The notes beneath the pieces are model-generated. The model made no database searches and was not told the DNA's origin. It was given only the letters and a program-made list of their open reading frames with translations. Shown here piece by piece: positions 7,580 to 13,753 of a DNA stretch of 15,894 nucleotides. The translations under genes were made by a program, and so were the position numbers. The DNA comes from CAZJYC01 sp964550165 (GTDB lineage Bacteria; Acidobacteriota; Aminicenantia; Aminicenantales; Aminicenantaceae), in the NCBI GenBank assembly GCA_964550165.1, contig CAZJYC010000058.1, forward strand, positions 1 through 15,894, in the 5' to 3' direction. Numbering within the stretch: position 1 is the first letter of the stretch; each line of letters opens with the position of its first letter.

Positions 7580-7614
7580 TCGGGATGCCAGCCTTAGAAA
7601 GCTCTAAGGGGATC

Positions 7615-8349
7615 GTGAAAAAAGTGACCAAGATCAGCCTGGCCATATTGCTTCCTCTTGCCTTAACCCTATCTTGCCTCTGGACACAGGACGATTTCGG
7701 CGCTGAGAAGATGATCGCTGAGGCCGAGGAAGCTCTCGCTCAGGTCGATAACTACACCGCAATCTTCCACAAGCAGGAGCGGATAAAAGGAATCCTTAAC
7801 CCGGAAGAGACGATAGTGTTCAAGTTCAAGAAGCCTTTCAAGGTCTACATGAAATGGGTCAAAAATCCCTACAAAGGTCGTGAAAGCCTTTACGTCGAAG
7901 GAGCAAACGACAACCGGATCAAAGCTCATGAGGGCGGGATCATTTCCTTTGTCGAGGTGGACCTCGATCCTTTGAGTTCGCGAGCGATGAAGGGAAACCG
8001 CCACTCCATTACGGATTCCGGCCTTGATAACCTGGTGAAGCTCATCGGAAAGGAAATGCGCAGAGGCATCGCTGTCGGCGAAATGGAATTCATAGACCAC
8101 GGGCAAGAGACTGTTTATGGCCGGACGGCAAGAAAAATCGAGGGCATTTTCCCCAGGGACAAAGAAAAAGGATATTACTGCTACCGGGCGGTCATCAGCT
8201 TTGACATCGAACTCAAAGTCCCGATCAAATCCAAAATCTACGACTGGGAAAACCTCCTCATCGAAAACTACGGCTACGAAGACCTCAAGCTTAACGCCGG
8301 ACTCACGGACTTCGACTTCGACCCTAAAAACCCAGAATACAAATTCTAA
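7615..8349 (+). CDS. DUF1571 family exported protein
   Basis: The start is a GTG at 7615, preceded by AAGGGG; an in-frame ATG 30 bases upstream has no site and would put ten polar residues before the signal peptide. The 244-residue product begins MKKVTKISLAILLPLALTLS and has a Cys at 21, but LTLSC is not a good lipobox. The mature part carries DUF1571 (PF07608) features: DNYTAIFHKQERIKG, a PEETI segment, FKVYMKWVKNPYKGRESLYV, the NDNRIKAHEGG loop, SRAMKGNRHSITDSGLDNLV and GYYCYRAVISFD. The domain has a LolA/LolB-like half-barrel fold by family knowledge, so a role in carrying lipid or hydrophobic ligand in the periplasm is possible but unproven. The 35-base gap to the coiled-coil gene suggests one transcript. 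Confidence 0.88.
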   Translation: MKKVTKISLAILLPLALTLSCLWTQDDFGAEKMIAEAEEALAQVDNYTAIFHKQERIKGILNPEETIVFKFKKPFKVYMKWVKNPYKGRESLYVEGANDNRIKAHEGGIISFVEVDLDPLSSRAMKGNRHSITDSGLDNLVKLIGKEMRRGIAVGEMEFIDHGQETVYGRTARKIEGIFPRDKEKGYYCYRAVISFDIELKVPIKSKIYDWENLLIENYGYEDLKLNAGLTDFDFDPKNPEYKF

Positions 8350-8435
8350 TATTCACGCTCCAGACTGCCTGCCATTTTCCGTTTTCAAGCACTAAGACAA
8401 AAAGATCGCGAGCCGCCTCACGGAATTTATTTTCC

Positions 8436-8576
8436 TCACCTCTTCAAGAATTCCTTAGCTTTTTTCCTGGTTCTCGCACTCTTCGCCTTTAACTGTCTCT
8501 CGACAAATCCGGTCATCCTTTTATCTTGAGTCCCTTCAAAGTATTCGCTGAAGGCTTCTACAACATAACTCTTCAT
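8436..8576 (-). CDS. Small basic hypothetical protein
   Basis: This ORF begins at ATG 8576 with a modest AGGGA site, 19 bases after the stop of the CPBP protease gene, and encodes 46 residues (MKSYVVEAFSEYFEG... ending ARTRKKAKEFLKR). It is rich in Lys/Arg and predicted to be helical, with no signal peptide or membrane segment. A longer version starting 42 bases earlier would overlap the protease gene. I do not recognise a family. Its position at the end of a probable operon is the main support, so treat it as tentative. Confidence 0.35.
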   Translation of the reverse strand: MKSYVVEAFSEYFEGTQDKRMTGFVERQLKAKSARTRKKAKEFLKR

Positions 8577-8595
8577 CAAATCCCTGCGTTCTGGT

Positions 8596-9438
8596 TTATG
8601 GCGCCTTGCCCCGTTCAAATTTTACCAGCCAGCGATACGCCATAAACCAAGCCGCCAAGACCACAACGATTGTAACCAATTGAAACGCCCGCGGATAGCT
8701 GAAAAGCTGCGAGGCCACATCGCGAATACCTATCCAATAGCCATGAAAGAACGACATCAGGAAAATGCTTCTGCTCTTCAACCAAATTGTGCCGAAGATG
8801 AACGAAAGTGCCAGTGAAGAACCTATCATCTTGAGAGAGCTCAGAATGGCTGGCCCTAAAAGGGAAACAAAACTCGATTTGGACTCCAGGCCTGCCTTCA
8901 TGAGATGTCCGACTTCTATCCCGCAATGCCAAATTCCCCAGACCAAACCTATAAGGACGAGAACGCCTCTGGCATATCTCCGGTCAGAAAGCAATCGCGG
9001 CAGAAGATATCCTCTCCAGCCGAATTCTTCTCCAAATCCAGCCAGCAGGCTAAATCCTCCCAGAGAGAGAATCACGAGCACGAGTTGATCCTTGCTGGGA
9101 TTTTGGTTCCATGAAAGCTTGCCTAAAAGTAGAGCAACCAGAGCCGGTCCCAACCATAACAAGGCACAGAAAAGTAAGGAGGCGAAGTACCATTGAGGAC
9201 GTCCTGAATTCCAGCCCACGTCCTTGAATCCTCTGCGTTCCACAAAAAATCTGGTAATAAAAGCTGCGAGCGCCACCATCAGCATTCCTGTGCAAGACAG
9301 CAGGTAACGCTTGAGAAGATACTCCTTTGGACTGAACCATCCGAATCCGTAGACGATAAAAGGCCAGGAGAGGATGAAGCTCAAGACCAGAAAAAAAATC
9401 ACGGAAGTCGTTCTCGGGGAGGCCATAGTCTTGTTCAT
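8596..9438 (-). CDS. CPBP family intramembrane glutamic endopeptidase (CAAX-type)
   Basis: The 280-residue protein has about eight hydrophobic segments and the defining motifs of the CPBP/Abi family (PF02517). Motif 1 is E137-E138-FGW-R142 in GEEFGWRGYLLPRL; motif 2 is the FxxxH equivalent ending H171 in LVWGIWHCGIE; motif 3 is H232 in SFFHGYWIG. Motif 3 normally has Asn or Asp four residues after the His; here it is Ile236. These residues make a glutamate-based active site within the membrane. Bacterial members cleave membrane proteins or serve in bacteriocin immunity; the target here is unknown. The gene begins 27 bases after the ABM-like gene (9466-9759) and has a weak ribosome binding site, so it is probably read from that gene's transcript. 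M5 is an alternative start. Confidence 0.9.
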   Translation of the reverse strand: MNKTMASPRTTSVIFFLVLSFILSWPFIVYGFGWFSPKEYLLKRYLLSCTGMLMVALAAFITRFFVERRGFKDVGWNSGRPQWYFASLLFCALLWLGPALVALLLGKLSWNQNPSKDQLVLVILSLGGFSLLAGFGEEFGWRGYLLPRLLSDRRYARGVLVLIGLVWGIWHCGIEVGHLMKAGLESKSSFVSLLGPAILSSLKMIGSSLALSFIFGTIWLKSRSIFLMSFFHGYWIGIRDVASQLFSYPRAFQLVTIVVVLAAWFMAYRWLVKFERGKAP

Positions 9439-9465
9439 GAGCCAGAATTTAAAACTTTCTAATTT

Positions 9466-9759
9466 TTAGTCTTTGATGACAACTTCATAGGCTTCTCGAA
9501 TGGGTGGGGCTGTGAAAAGATGAAGGAATTTAACCAATTGTTCCTGAAAAAAACGGCTTCGTTCGGTAGCGATCATATCCTTTTCTTTCTCCCACAGCGT
9601 TAAGGCGATGCTCACACCTGTTTTGCGATCGGTCATGAAATAGGCCCCTTTGTAGCCCTTCTGAACTTTGCAGTTGGGAACAACACTCTTCTTGAAGAGC
9701 TTTGAAGCTTCATCTATTTGCTCAATCTTGGTTTGAATTCGAACCAGACGGACAAACAT
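9466..9759 (-). CDS. Small dimeric alpha-beta-barrel (ABM-like) protein, paralogue A
   Basis: I start at the ATG at 9759, preceded by GGAGGG; eight extra residues upstream have no site. The product is 97 residues, soluble and cytoplasmic. The pattern MFVRLVRIQ...SVVPNCKVQKGYKGAYFMTD...SIALTLWEKEKDMIATERS fits the ferredoxin-like 'antibiotic biosynthesis monooxygenase' (ABM) fold, which forms a dimeric barrel. Most ABM-like proteins of unknown substrate are not proven enzymes, so I make no reaction claim. It is the first gene of a likely operon with the CPBP protease. A second copy of identical length lies at 11101-11394; the two share SVVP, QKG, DRKTG, VSI, AxERxRF, PPIRE and YEV. Confidence 0.75.
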   Translation of the reverse strand: MFVRLVRIQTKIEQIDEASKLFKKSVVPNCKVQKGYKGAYFMTDRKTGVSIALTLWEKEKDMIATERSRFFQEQLVKFLHLFTAPPIREAYEVVIKD

Positions 9760-9783
9760 GATTAATCCCTCCTTTTTAATCAC

Positions 9784-10266
9784 AGAGATGAAAGGAATTC
9801 GACCCGAAAACCCTGCAGGCTTTACTCAGCTTTATGACAGCTGGGTATCCATCATTAAGGCTTTTCCCGTCGCCAGTTCTTCCTTGTCTGTTTTTTAGGT
9901 TTTGGGTTGAAAAATAAATATCATCATTAGAAAAAATTTGTATTTCACAGTTTGCGCAAAAGCGAGAAGCGCCAGAACGATACGTGAAACATGCCATCCC
10001 TTCTTGCTTCTTCATGTTTGACAAAAGAATATCAATCCAAGAAGGAAGAGTCAACTGAGCAGGATTATTCAAATTTTTATGGAAATGAAGTCCTGCTCGC
10101 CCTTAATTGCCTATTCTTTCCTCTTCCGGAACGTAAGGAGAATGCCGTTCTTGACAGGGGCGCCAACATAACAGAATTCATTTCAAGAAAGTTTAATTAG
10201 GGGGCGTCAGCTGAGGAGGCCTGGAACTATAACAATCTGTCCAAAAGAGTATGGATCTATCTTATA
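9784..10266. other. Gene-poor gap of about 480 bases
   Basis: The gap holds two overlapping ORFs on opposite strands (9776-10072 minus, 9991-10200 plus). Neither has a ribosome binding site, a recognisable family or normal composition, so I do not call them. The region must contain the promoter of the ABM-like/CPBP operon, but I see no clear hexamer pair. It may hold decayed coding sequence. I see no RNA gene in it. Confidence 0.4.
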
Positions 10267-10310
10267 GAAAAAAAGAAACCGAGAGCCAGATATTTTAGCT
10301 CTCGGTTTCT
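10267..10310 (-). terminator. Rho-independent terminator of the DUF4382 lipoprotein gene
   Basis: A perfect 13-base-pair stem (AGAAACCGAGAGC at 10274-10286 with GCTCTCGGTTTCT at 10298-10310) closes an 11-base loop. Read on the minus strand, the stem is followed at once by a run of seven T (positions 10274 down to 10268). It lies about 50 bases after the stop of the lipoprotein gene at 10360. On the plus strand the following A-rich text would not terminate as well. Confidence 0.92.
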
Positions 10311-10359
10311 AAAACTTTCGTTTTGGATTAGAAGAAATTAAGTTTGAAGCTCTGAGCTG

Positions 10360-10860
10360 TCAGTAACCGATGCGTTTGACGGTGATGAAGGGCAGCAGCG
10401 TGTACTGGCCCTGGCCTCCTCCTACGGACCTTTCAGCGTCAAAATCCAGAACCAATTCAATCGTGCCGTCGTCGAGGACAGTGAACACAACAGGAATGAC
10501 AATTTCAAATGGCGGATTGGCGGTTATGATGTAGCTTTGGCCATCGACAACAATCTCGGCCGATGAAATCGCAATCTTAATGCCTGTGTATGTTCCGGCC
10601 GGCAAGCTGACATCGGCGATGAGCTCTTCTTTATCCCGAAGTTCGAGGAGATCATAGGTCAGGGGTTCATCCAGGATGTTGTCCGACCAGGTGCCATCCT
10701 CCTGATTCCTGAGGTAAATCCCGCTTATCGTGACGTAGACATGCTCCAGGCCTTCAATCGGCGCATCCGTCAGATAGAGCTGAAAATTACCCGTTTTCTC
10801 CGTGGAGCATCCGAACATGAGCAGGGAGGCAGCAATCGCAAAAAGGATAAATTTTTTCAT
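10360..10860 (-). CDS. DUF4382 domain lipoprotein
   Basis: The 166-residue product starts with a lipoprotein signal (MKKFILFAIAASLLMFGCST; Cys18 is the likely lipidated residue, although the positions before it, M-F-G, are a loose lipobox). The rest matches DUF4382 (PF14321): FQLYLTDAPIEGLEHVYVTI, TYDLLELRD, LIADVSLPAGTYTGIKIAI, the VVDGQSYIITA strand, and the closing ELVLDFDAERS...GQYTLLPFITVKR. The domain is a beta-sandwich found in exported lipoproteins, function unknown. The ATG follows AAAGGAGGATGC. A strong terminator ends the unit about 50 bases downstream, and it sits between the two ABM-like paralogues with gaps of 240 bases or more, so it is probably transcribed alone. Confidence 0.9.
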   Translation of the reverse strand: MKKFILFAIAASLLMFGCSTEKTGNFQLYLTDAPIEGLEHVYVTISGIYLRNQEDGTWSDNILDEPLTYDLLELRDKEELIADVSLPAGTYTGIKIAISSAEIVVDGQSYIITANPPFEIVIPVVFTVLDDGTIELVLDFDAERSVGGGQGQYTLLPFITVKRIGY

Positions 10861-11100
10861 GCATCCTCCTTTCGTAGTGATAACTCTATACTAAAGTCCG
10901 GTTATCCTCTACAGTTTTTCTTTACGCATCTAATTTGAGCCAAACTATCCAGGATGTCAATAATCGTTTGGGGTGATTTTAAGGGTGACTCCTTTTCACC
11001 CCCTCTCAGCCGACTCCTTCCAGCCTTCCCATCCCGCTCAAGATAAATCTCTTTTTCATTGACTTCGCCAGATTCCATTCTAAGAGTTGTATTCTGCCAC

Positions 11101-11394
11101 TCAAGCTTGAACGCAGACTTCATATCCCTCGCGAATCGGTGGCTTCGCGTAGAAATCTATGAACTTGGCCAGCTGCGCCTGGTAGAAGCGGTTTCTTTCA
11201 TTGGCAAGAGCATCGCGTTCACAATCCCATATCCCTATGGAAACTCCGTTTCCAGTTTTGCGATCGACAAGGAGATAAATCCTGCAAAAGCCCTTCTGCT
11301 TTTTGGCTTCAGGAACCACACTCTCTTCGTAGATTTTTATAAACTCCTCTATCCTGTCTGTCCGGATTTGAGCTATTGTCAGACGAGCAAACAT
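11101..11394 (-). CDS. Small dimeric alpha-beta-barrel (ABM-like) protein, paralogue B
   Basis: This 97-residue protein (MFARLTIAQIRTDRIEEFIK...) is a paralogue of the one at 9466-9759, with the same length and the same landmarks: SVVPEAKKQKG, LLVDRKTGNGVSI, ANERNRFYQAQLAKF and KPPIREGYEV. One extra residue in the DRKTGNG turn is offset by one fewer at the C-terminus. The fold is predicted ferredoxin-like and dimeric, in the cytoplasm; no enzyme activity can be assigned. The ATG follows AAGGAGGATGCGCT. Flanking gaps are large (240 bases downstream, about 200 upstream), so it is probably monocistronic, unlike paralogue A, which leads an operon. Confidence 0.75.
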   Translation of the reverse strand: MFARLTIAQIRTDRIEEFIKIYEESVVPEAKKQKGFCRIYLLVDRKTGNGVSIGIWDCERDALANERNRFYQAQLAKFIDFYAKPPIREGYEVCVQA

Positions 11395-11592
11395 AGCGCA
11401 TCCTCCTTTTTATTTTTTAAGGTTAAATGCCATCTGTGGCCTGCCTGCGCCACCGGCTCGGTTAAACTTTGAATCTCAAAATATCAGAAGTCATTAAGCG
11501 AATAATTGACTGGATGACTGAATTGATTCCCTTTCGCTGAATTCTTTAGCAACATAATTTCGGATGAACAAACACTCTTTCAGACTCGAAAG

Positions 11593-12129
11593 CTACTTTG
11601 TGGACTTTGAGGCATCGTATTTCTTGATGACTTCATCGGTGATGTCGCAGGCAGGATTGGCATAGACGACTCCGCCCGCGGTCAAATCCAAAACCAGCTC
11701 AAACCCCTTCTCCTTGGCAATCTGTTCGATGATCGGAACCACATCGTTTCGAATCTGTTGCCAGAGTCTGATTTGGAGCTGCTGAAATTCTCTGGAGGAG
11801 TCCTCCTCATAACGCTTCCGCTCCACTCTCTTTCTTTCAAGATTAGACGCCATCTGCATCAGGGCCTCGTCAGTCAAGGTCAGTCTCTGGGTGTTGATCC
11901 TTGTTTGCAAGGCTTGGATATCGTTGTCCATCCTGTCCAGCTCTTTCTTAATCCTATCGTCCTTGTCTCTAAACTGAGCCATCGCCTTCTTTCCTTCCAG
12001 TGAACCCTCAAATGCCTTTTGCGAGTTGACAACAGCCACCTTCCCCGTTTGCTGAGAAAAACCCTGAAAAACGACGACAGCCAAAAAGAAAATGAAAACG
12101 AGAATTTTGATTGAGCATTTTGTTAACAT
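11593..12129 (-). CDS. skp: OmpH/Skp family periplasmic outer-membrane chaperone
   Basis: I start at ATG 12129: GGAGG lies 6 bases before it and a signal peptide follows (MLTKCSIKILVFIFFLAVVV, cleaved near SQQ). The open frame extends further upstream, but those codons cover the promoter and a repeat. The product is 178 residues, the usual Skp size. After the signal comes the first strand KVAVVNSQKAFEGSLEGKKA, then a long charged helical hairpin (about 45-135: FRDKDDRIKKELDRMDND, ASNLERKRVERKRYEEDS), then FELVLDLTAGGVVYANPACD and ITDEVIKKYD. This is the Skp/OmpH (PF03938) architecture, a trimer whose tentacles hold unfolded outer-membrane proteins in the periplasm. The usual neighbours bamA and lpxD are absent here, so this may be an extra copy. 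Confidence 0.92.
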   Translation of the reverse strand: MLTKCSIKILVFIFFLAVVVFQGFSQQTGKVAVVNSQKAFEGSLEGKKAMAQFRDKDDRIKKELDRMDNDIQALQTRINTQRLTLTDEALMQMASNLERKRVERKRYEEDSSREFQQLQIRLWQQIRNDVVPIIEQIAKEKGFELVLDLTAGGVVYANPACDITDEVIKKYDASKSTK

Positions 12130-12154
12130 CCATATCCTCCTTGAATCTCTTTCT

Positions 12155-12183
12155 ATTATAAGCATCATCTCTATGAACTTCCA
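12155..12183 (-). promoter_or_regulatory. Candidate promoter of the Skp gene
   Basis: A perfect TATAAT (12160-12155 on the minus strand, followed by AG) lies 25 bases before the start codon. At 17 bases spacing the -35 position (12183-12178) reads TGGAAG, matching three of six consensus bases. The predicted leader is about 19 bases and includes the GGAGG site. The geometry closely matches the candidate at 939-944. Confidence 0.45.
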
Positions 12184-12272
12184 TCGATTTATAAAAGTTA
12201 CACAATGGAATTGAGAGGACGCATCTTTTTTCCCGTGATGAGAAAAGGGATTTGATAGAGTGAGGAAGGGAG

Positions 12273-12348
12273 GCGCTGGTTTCCGTCCCTCCGAAGCCCA
12301 TGGTGGTGGGTGGGAGGGTCTTTGGCGAGGAGGGATGGAAACCAGCAC
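12273..12348. repeat. Imperfect inverted repeat in the divergent Skp/GNAT gap
   Basis: The left arm, GCGCTGGTTTCCGTCCCTCC (12273-12292), pairs with the right arm, GGAGGGATGGAAACCAGCAC (12329-12348), with two mismatches in 20 around a 36-base GC-rich loop (GGTGGTGGGTGGGAGGG). It has the look of a dispersed hairpin element: it lies wholly between genes, extends spurious ORFs into it from both sides (EGWKPALLEL, SEGRKPAPP), and differs in base use from its AT-rich surroundings. No second copy is in this window. Confidence 0.7.
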
Positions 12349-12417
12349 TGTTAGAGTTGGCTTTTATCATCATAGGCCTTCACGGAAAAAAATGTGCTTG
12401 CGAATTGATAAAAAACC

Positions 12418-12446
12418 TTGATTATTTCCGCTTTTTAGCTTATAAA
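12418..12446 (+). promoter_or_regulatory. Candidate promoter of the GNAT gene
   Basis: TTGATT (12418-12423) and TATAAA (12441-12446) are separated by 17 bases. Transcription would start near 12453, after the ATG at 12450 but before the ATG at 12465. This is the main reason to prefer the later start. Confidence 0.45.
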
Positions 12447-12464
12447 CTTATGAAGCAGAAGGTC

Positions 12465-13523
12465 ATGATTCCAGGAATATCGATCGAGCCTTTTCGCGGC
12501 GATCTCGAAGCTCTGGAGAGGATGGCTCTCCACTCCTGGCGAGACGAATACGGAATTACATCCTTTCCAAATTTCTACCGTCCTTCCTTTCTCAAATATA
12601 TTCTCGGCCGGGCACCGGATCAAGACCATTTGATTGCCGCCTACCGGGGAGACGAAATTGTCTCCTTTCTGGCTAACCTGCCGCGGCGATTTCATTATCA
12701 AGGCAAGATTTACCGGGCTGTCTTGAGCTGCATCATGGTCACGAGAAAAGAGCTTCTACGTCAGGGGCTGGGCACAGCCATTGTCGAGGCAGCGCTCAGA
12801 GTCAATAAGAAATACAATTATGATTTTTCCCTGCTCACCCTCGAGACAGGCCATCGCTCCACCAGGATGATTAAAAAGTTCAAGGAATTCGGACATCCAC
12901 TGACATGGGTGAAGAAGTTGTACATTGTCGCCCGTATTCTAGAACTTCGCCGTGTTTCTGTTTCAGAAAGCTTGAAAGGATGGGAACAGATCGCCATCAG
13001 GATACTCGGCGCCCATCGTCCTCCAAAAGCCATAGCCGACGTCCCCTTGCGAGAGTATAGGCCAGAAGACCTGGACATGTGCCTTGACCTCCTCAACCAG
13101 TACCAGAATCATGTCACACTGGCCAGGGTCTGGGAGCACGATGAACTCGCCTGGGAACTCAGCTATCCCGACGTCTCCCAAACCCTTGTTTGCGAGAAGC
13201 GCAATAAGATCGAAGGCTTGATCAATTTTATCTATCACGACCATCTCGGGAAAACCAAAGAACGCTGGGCCTGGATCAACCATGTGGCCTATCCGGCGCT
13301 CTCTGGAAAAGAACGGTTGGCCTTTGTCCATGGTTTCCTTCGCTATGTCAAGGATGCGGGTTGTGCGGGTGTGATCGAATGGACTAAAAAATACTATTCC
13401 CAGACTCCCTTTTATCGTGCCCATTTCATCCCCTATTTCCGCGCTGTCAACATGTGGGCTTGGAACTTCAACCCAGAAATTCGGCTGCAAAACATCCCGG
13501 ACGTCCACGAAGTCCAGATTTAA
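12465..13523 (+). CDS. Two-domain GNAT-like N-acyltransferase
   Basis: The product is about 352 residues (357 if ATG 12450 is used; the frame opens even earlier but there runs through the inverted repeat). The N-terminal half is a GNAT domain: ISIEPFRGDLEALERMALHS as the first strand and helix, DHLIAAYRGDEIVSFL, and the acyl-CoA binding motif A, VTRKELLRQGLGTAIVEAAL, with R-Q-G-L-G-T at the pyrophosphate loop. After a linker (about 190-240 residues in) a second, more divergent half begins with PLREYRPEDLDMCLDLLNQY and continues with IEGLINFIYHDHLG and AWINHVAYPALSGKERLAF, which looks like a second GNAT fold lacking motif A. Cytoplasmic; the acceptor is unknown. No ribosome binding site is strong, so translation may start near the 5' end of the message. 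Confidence 0.75.
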   Translation: MIPGISIEPFRGDLEALERMALHSWRDEYGITSFPNFYRPSFLKYILGRAPDQDHLIAAYRGDEIVSFLANLPRRFHYQGKIYRAVLSCIMVTRKELLRQGLGTAIVEAALRVNKKYNYDFSLLTLETGHRSTRMIKKFKEFGHPLTWVKKLYIVARILELRRVSVSESLKGWEQIAIRILGAHRPPKAIADVPLREYRPEDLDMCLDLLNQYQNHVTLARVWEHDELAWELSYPDVSQTLVCEKRNKIEGLINFIYHDHLGKTKERWAWINHVAYPALSGKERLAFVHGFLRYVKDAGCAGVIEWTKKYYSQTPFYRAHFIPYFRAVNMWAWNFNPEIRLQNIPDVHEVQI

Positions 13524-13564
13524 TCCTTCCCTTCTCTCTCAAGAAAAGTTTTTTTTAATTATTC

Positions 13565-13593
13565 TTGATTTTTCTCTTGTTTTCATATTTAAT
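13565..13593 (+). promoter_or_regulatory. Candidate promoter of the subtilase gene
   Basis: TTGATT (13565-13570) and TTTAAT (13588-13593) are 17 bases apart. Transcription from here would leave a leader of about 150 bases before the subtilase start, containing the short ORF at 13637-13738. The hexamers match the arrangement at 12418-12446. Confidence 0.4.
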
Positions 13594-13636
13594 TTCCCGT
13601 GATCCTGCTAAAAAGACCAAGGTTATGGAAGGAGAA

Positions 13637-13738
13637 GTGAAAGCAACCCAAAAACATTCCTGCCCGTCTCTCATTTGCCATCAATCCACCGGGCCATCCA
13701 CGATGGCTTCTGCAATAAATCGTAAAAAAACTCAATAA
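13637..13738 (+). CDS. Possible 33-codon leader ORF before the subtilase
   Basis: A GTG at 13637 follows AAGGAG very closely and opens a 33-codon frame whose TAA overlaps the TAAGGAGG ribosome binding site of the subtilase. The peptide (starting MKATQKHSCPSLICHQ) is polar with two Cys and two His, no signal or membrane segment, and no recognised family. The spacing of its ribosome binding site (2 bases) is too short to be convincing. It is listed because of its position within the predicted leader. Confidence 0.22.
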   Translation: MKATQKHSCPSLICHQSTGPSTMASAINRKKTQ

Positions 13739-13753
13739 GGAGGTTGATTTTTT

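Noticed and set aside
9776..10200. Overlapping ORFs of 98 and 69 codons on opposite strands
   Set aside because: No ribosome binding sites, no recognisable family and odd composition. I describe the gap instead.
10902..11123. Minus-strand 73-codon ORF after paralogue B
   Set aside because: It overlaps the paralogue's end in another frame, has no ribosome binding site and is very polar; kept out for lack of support.
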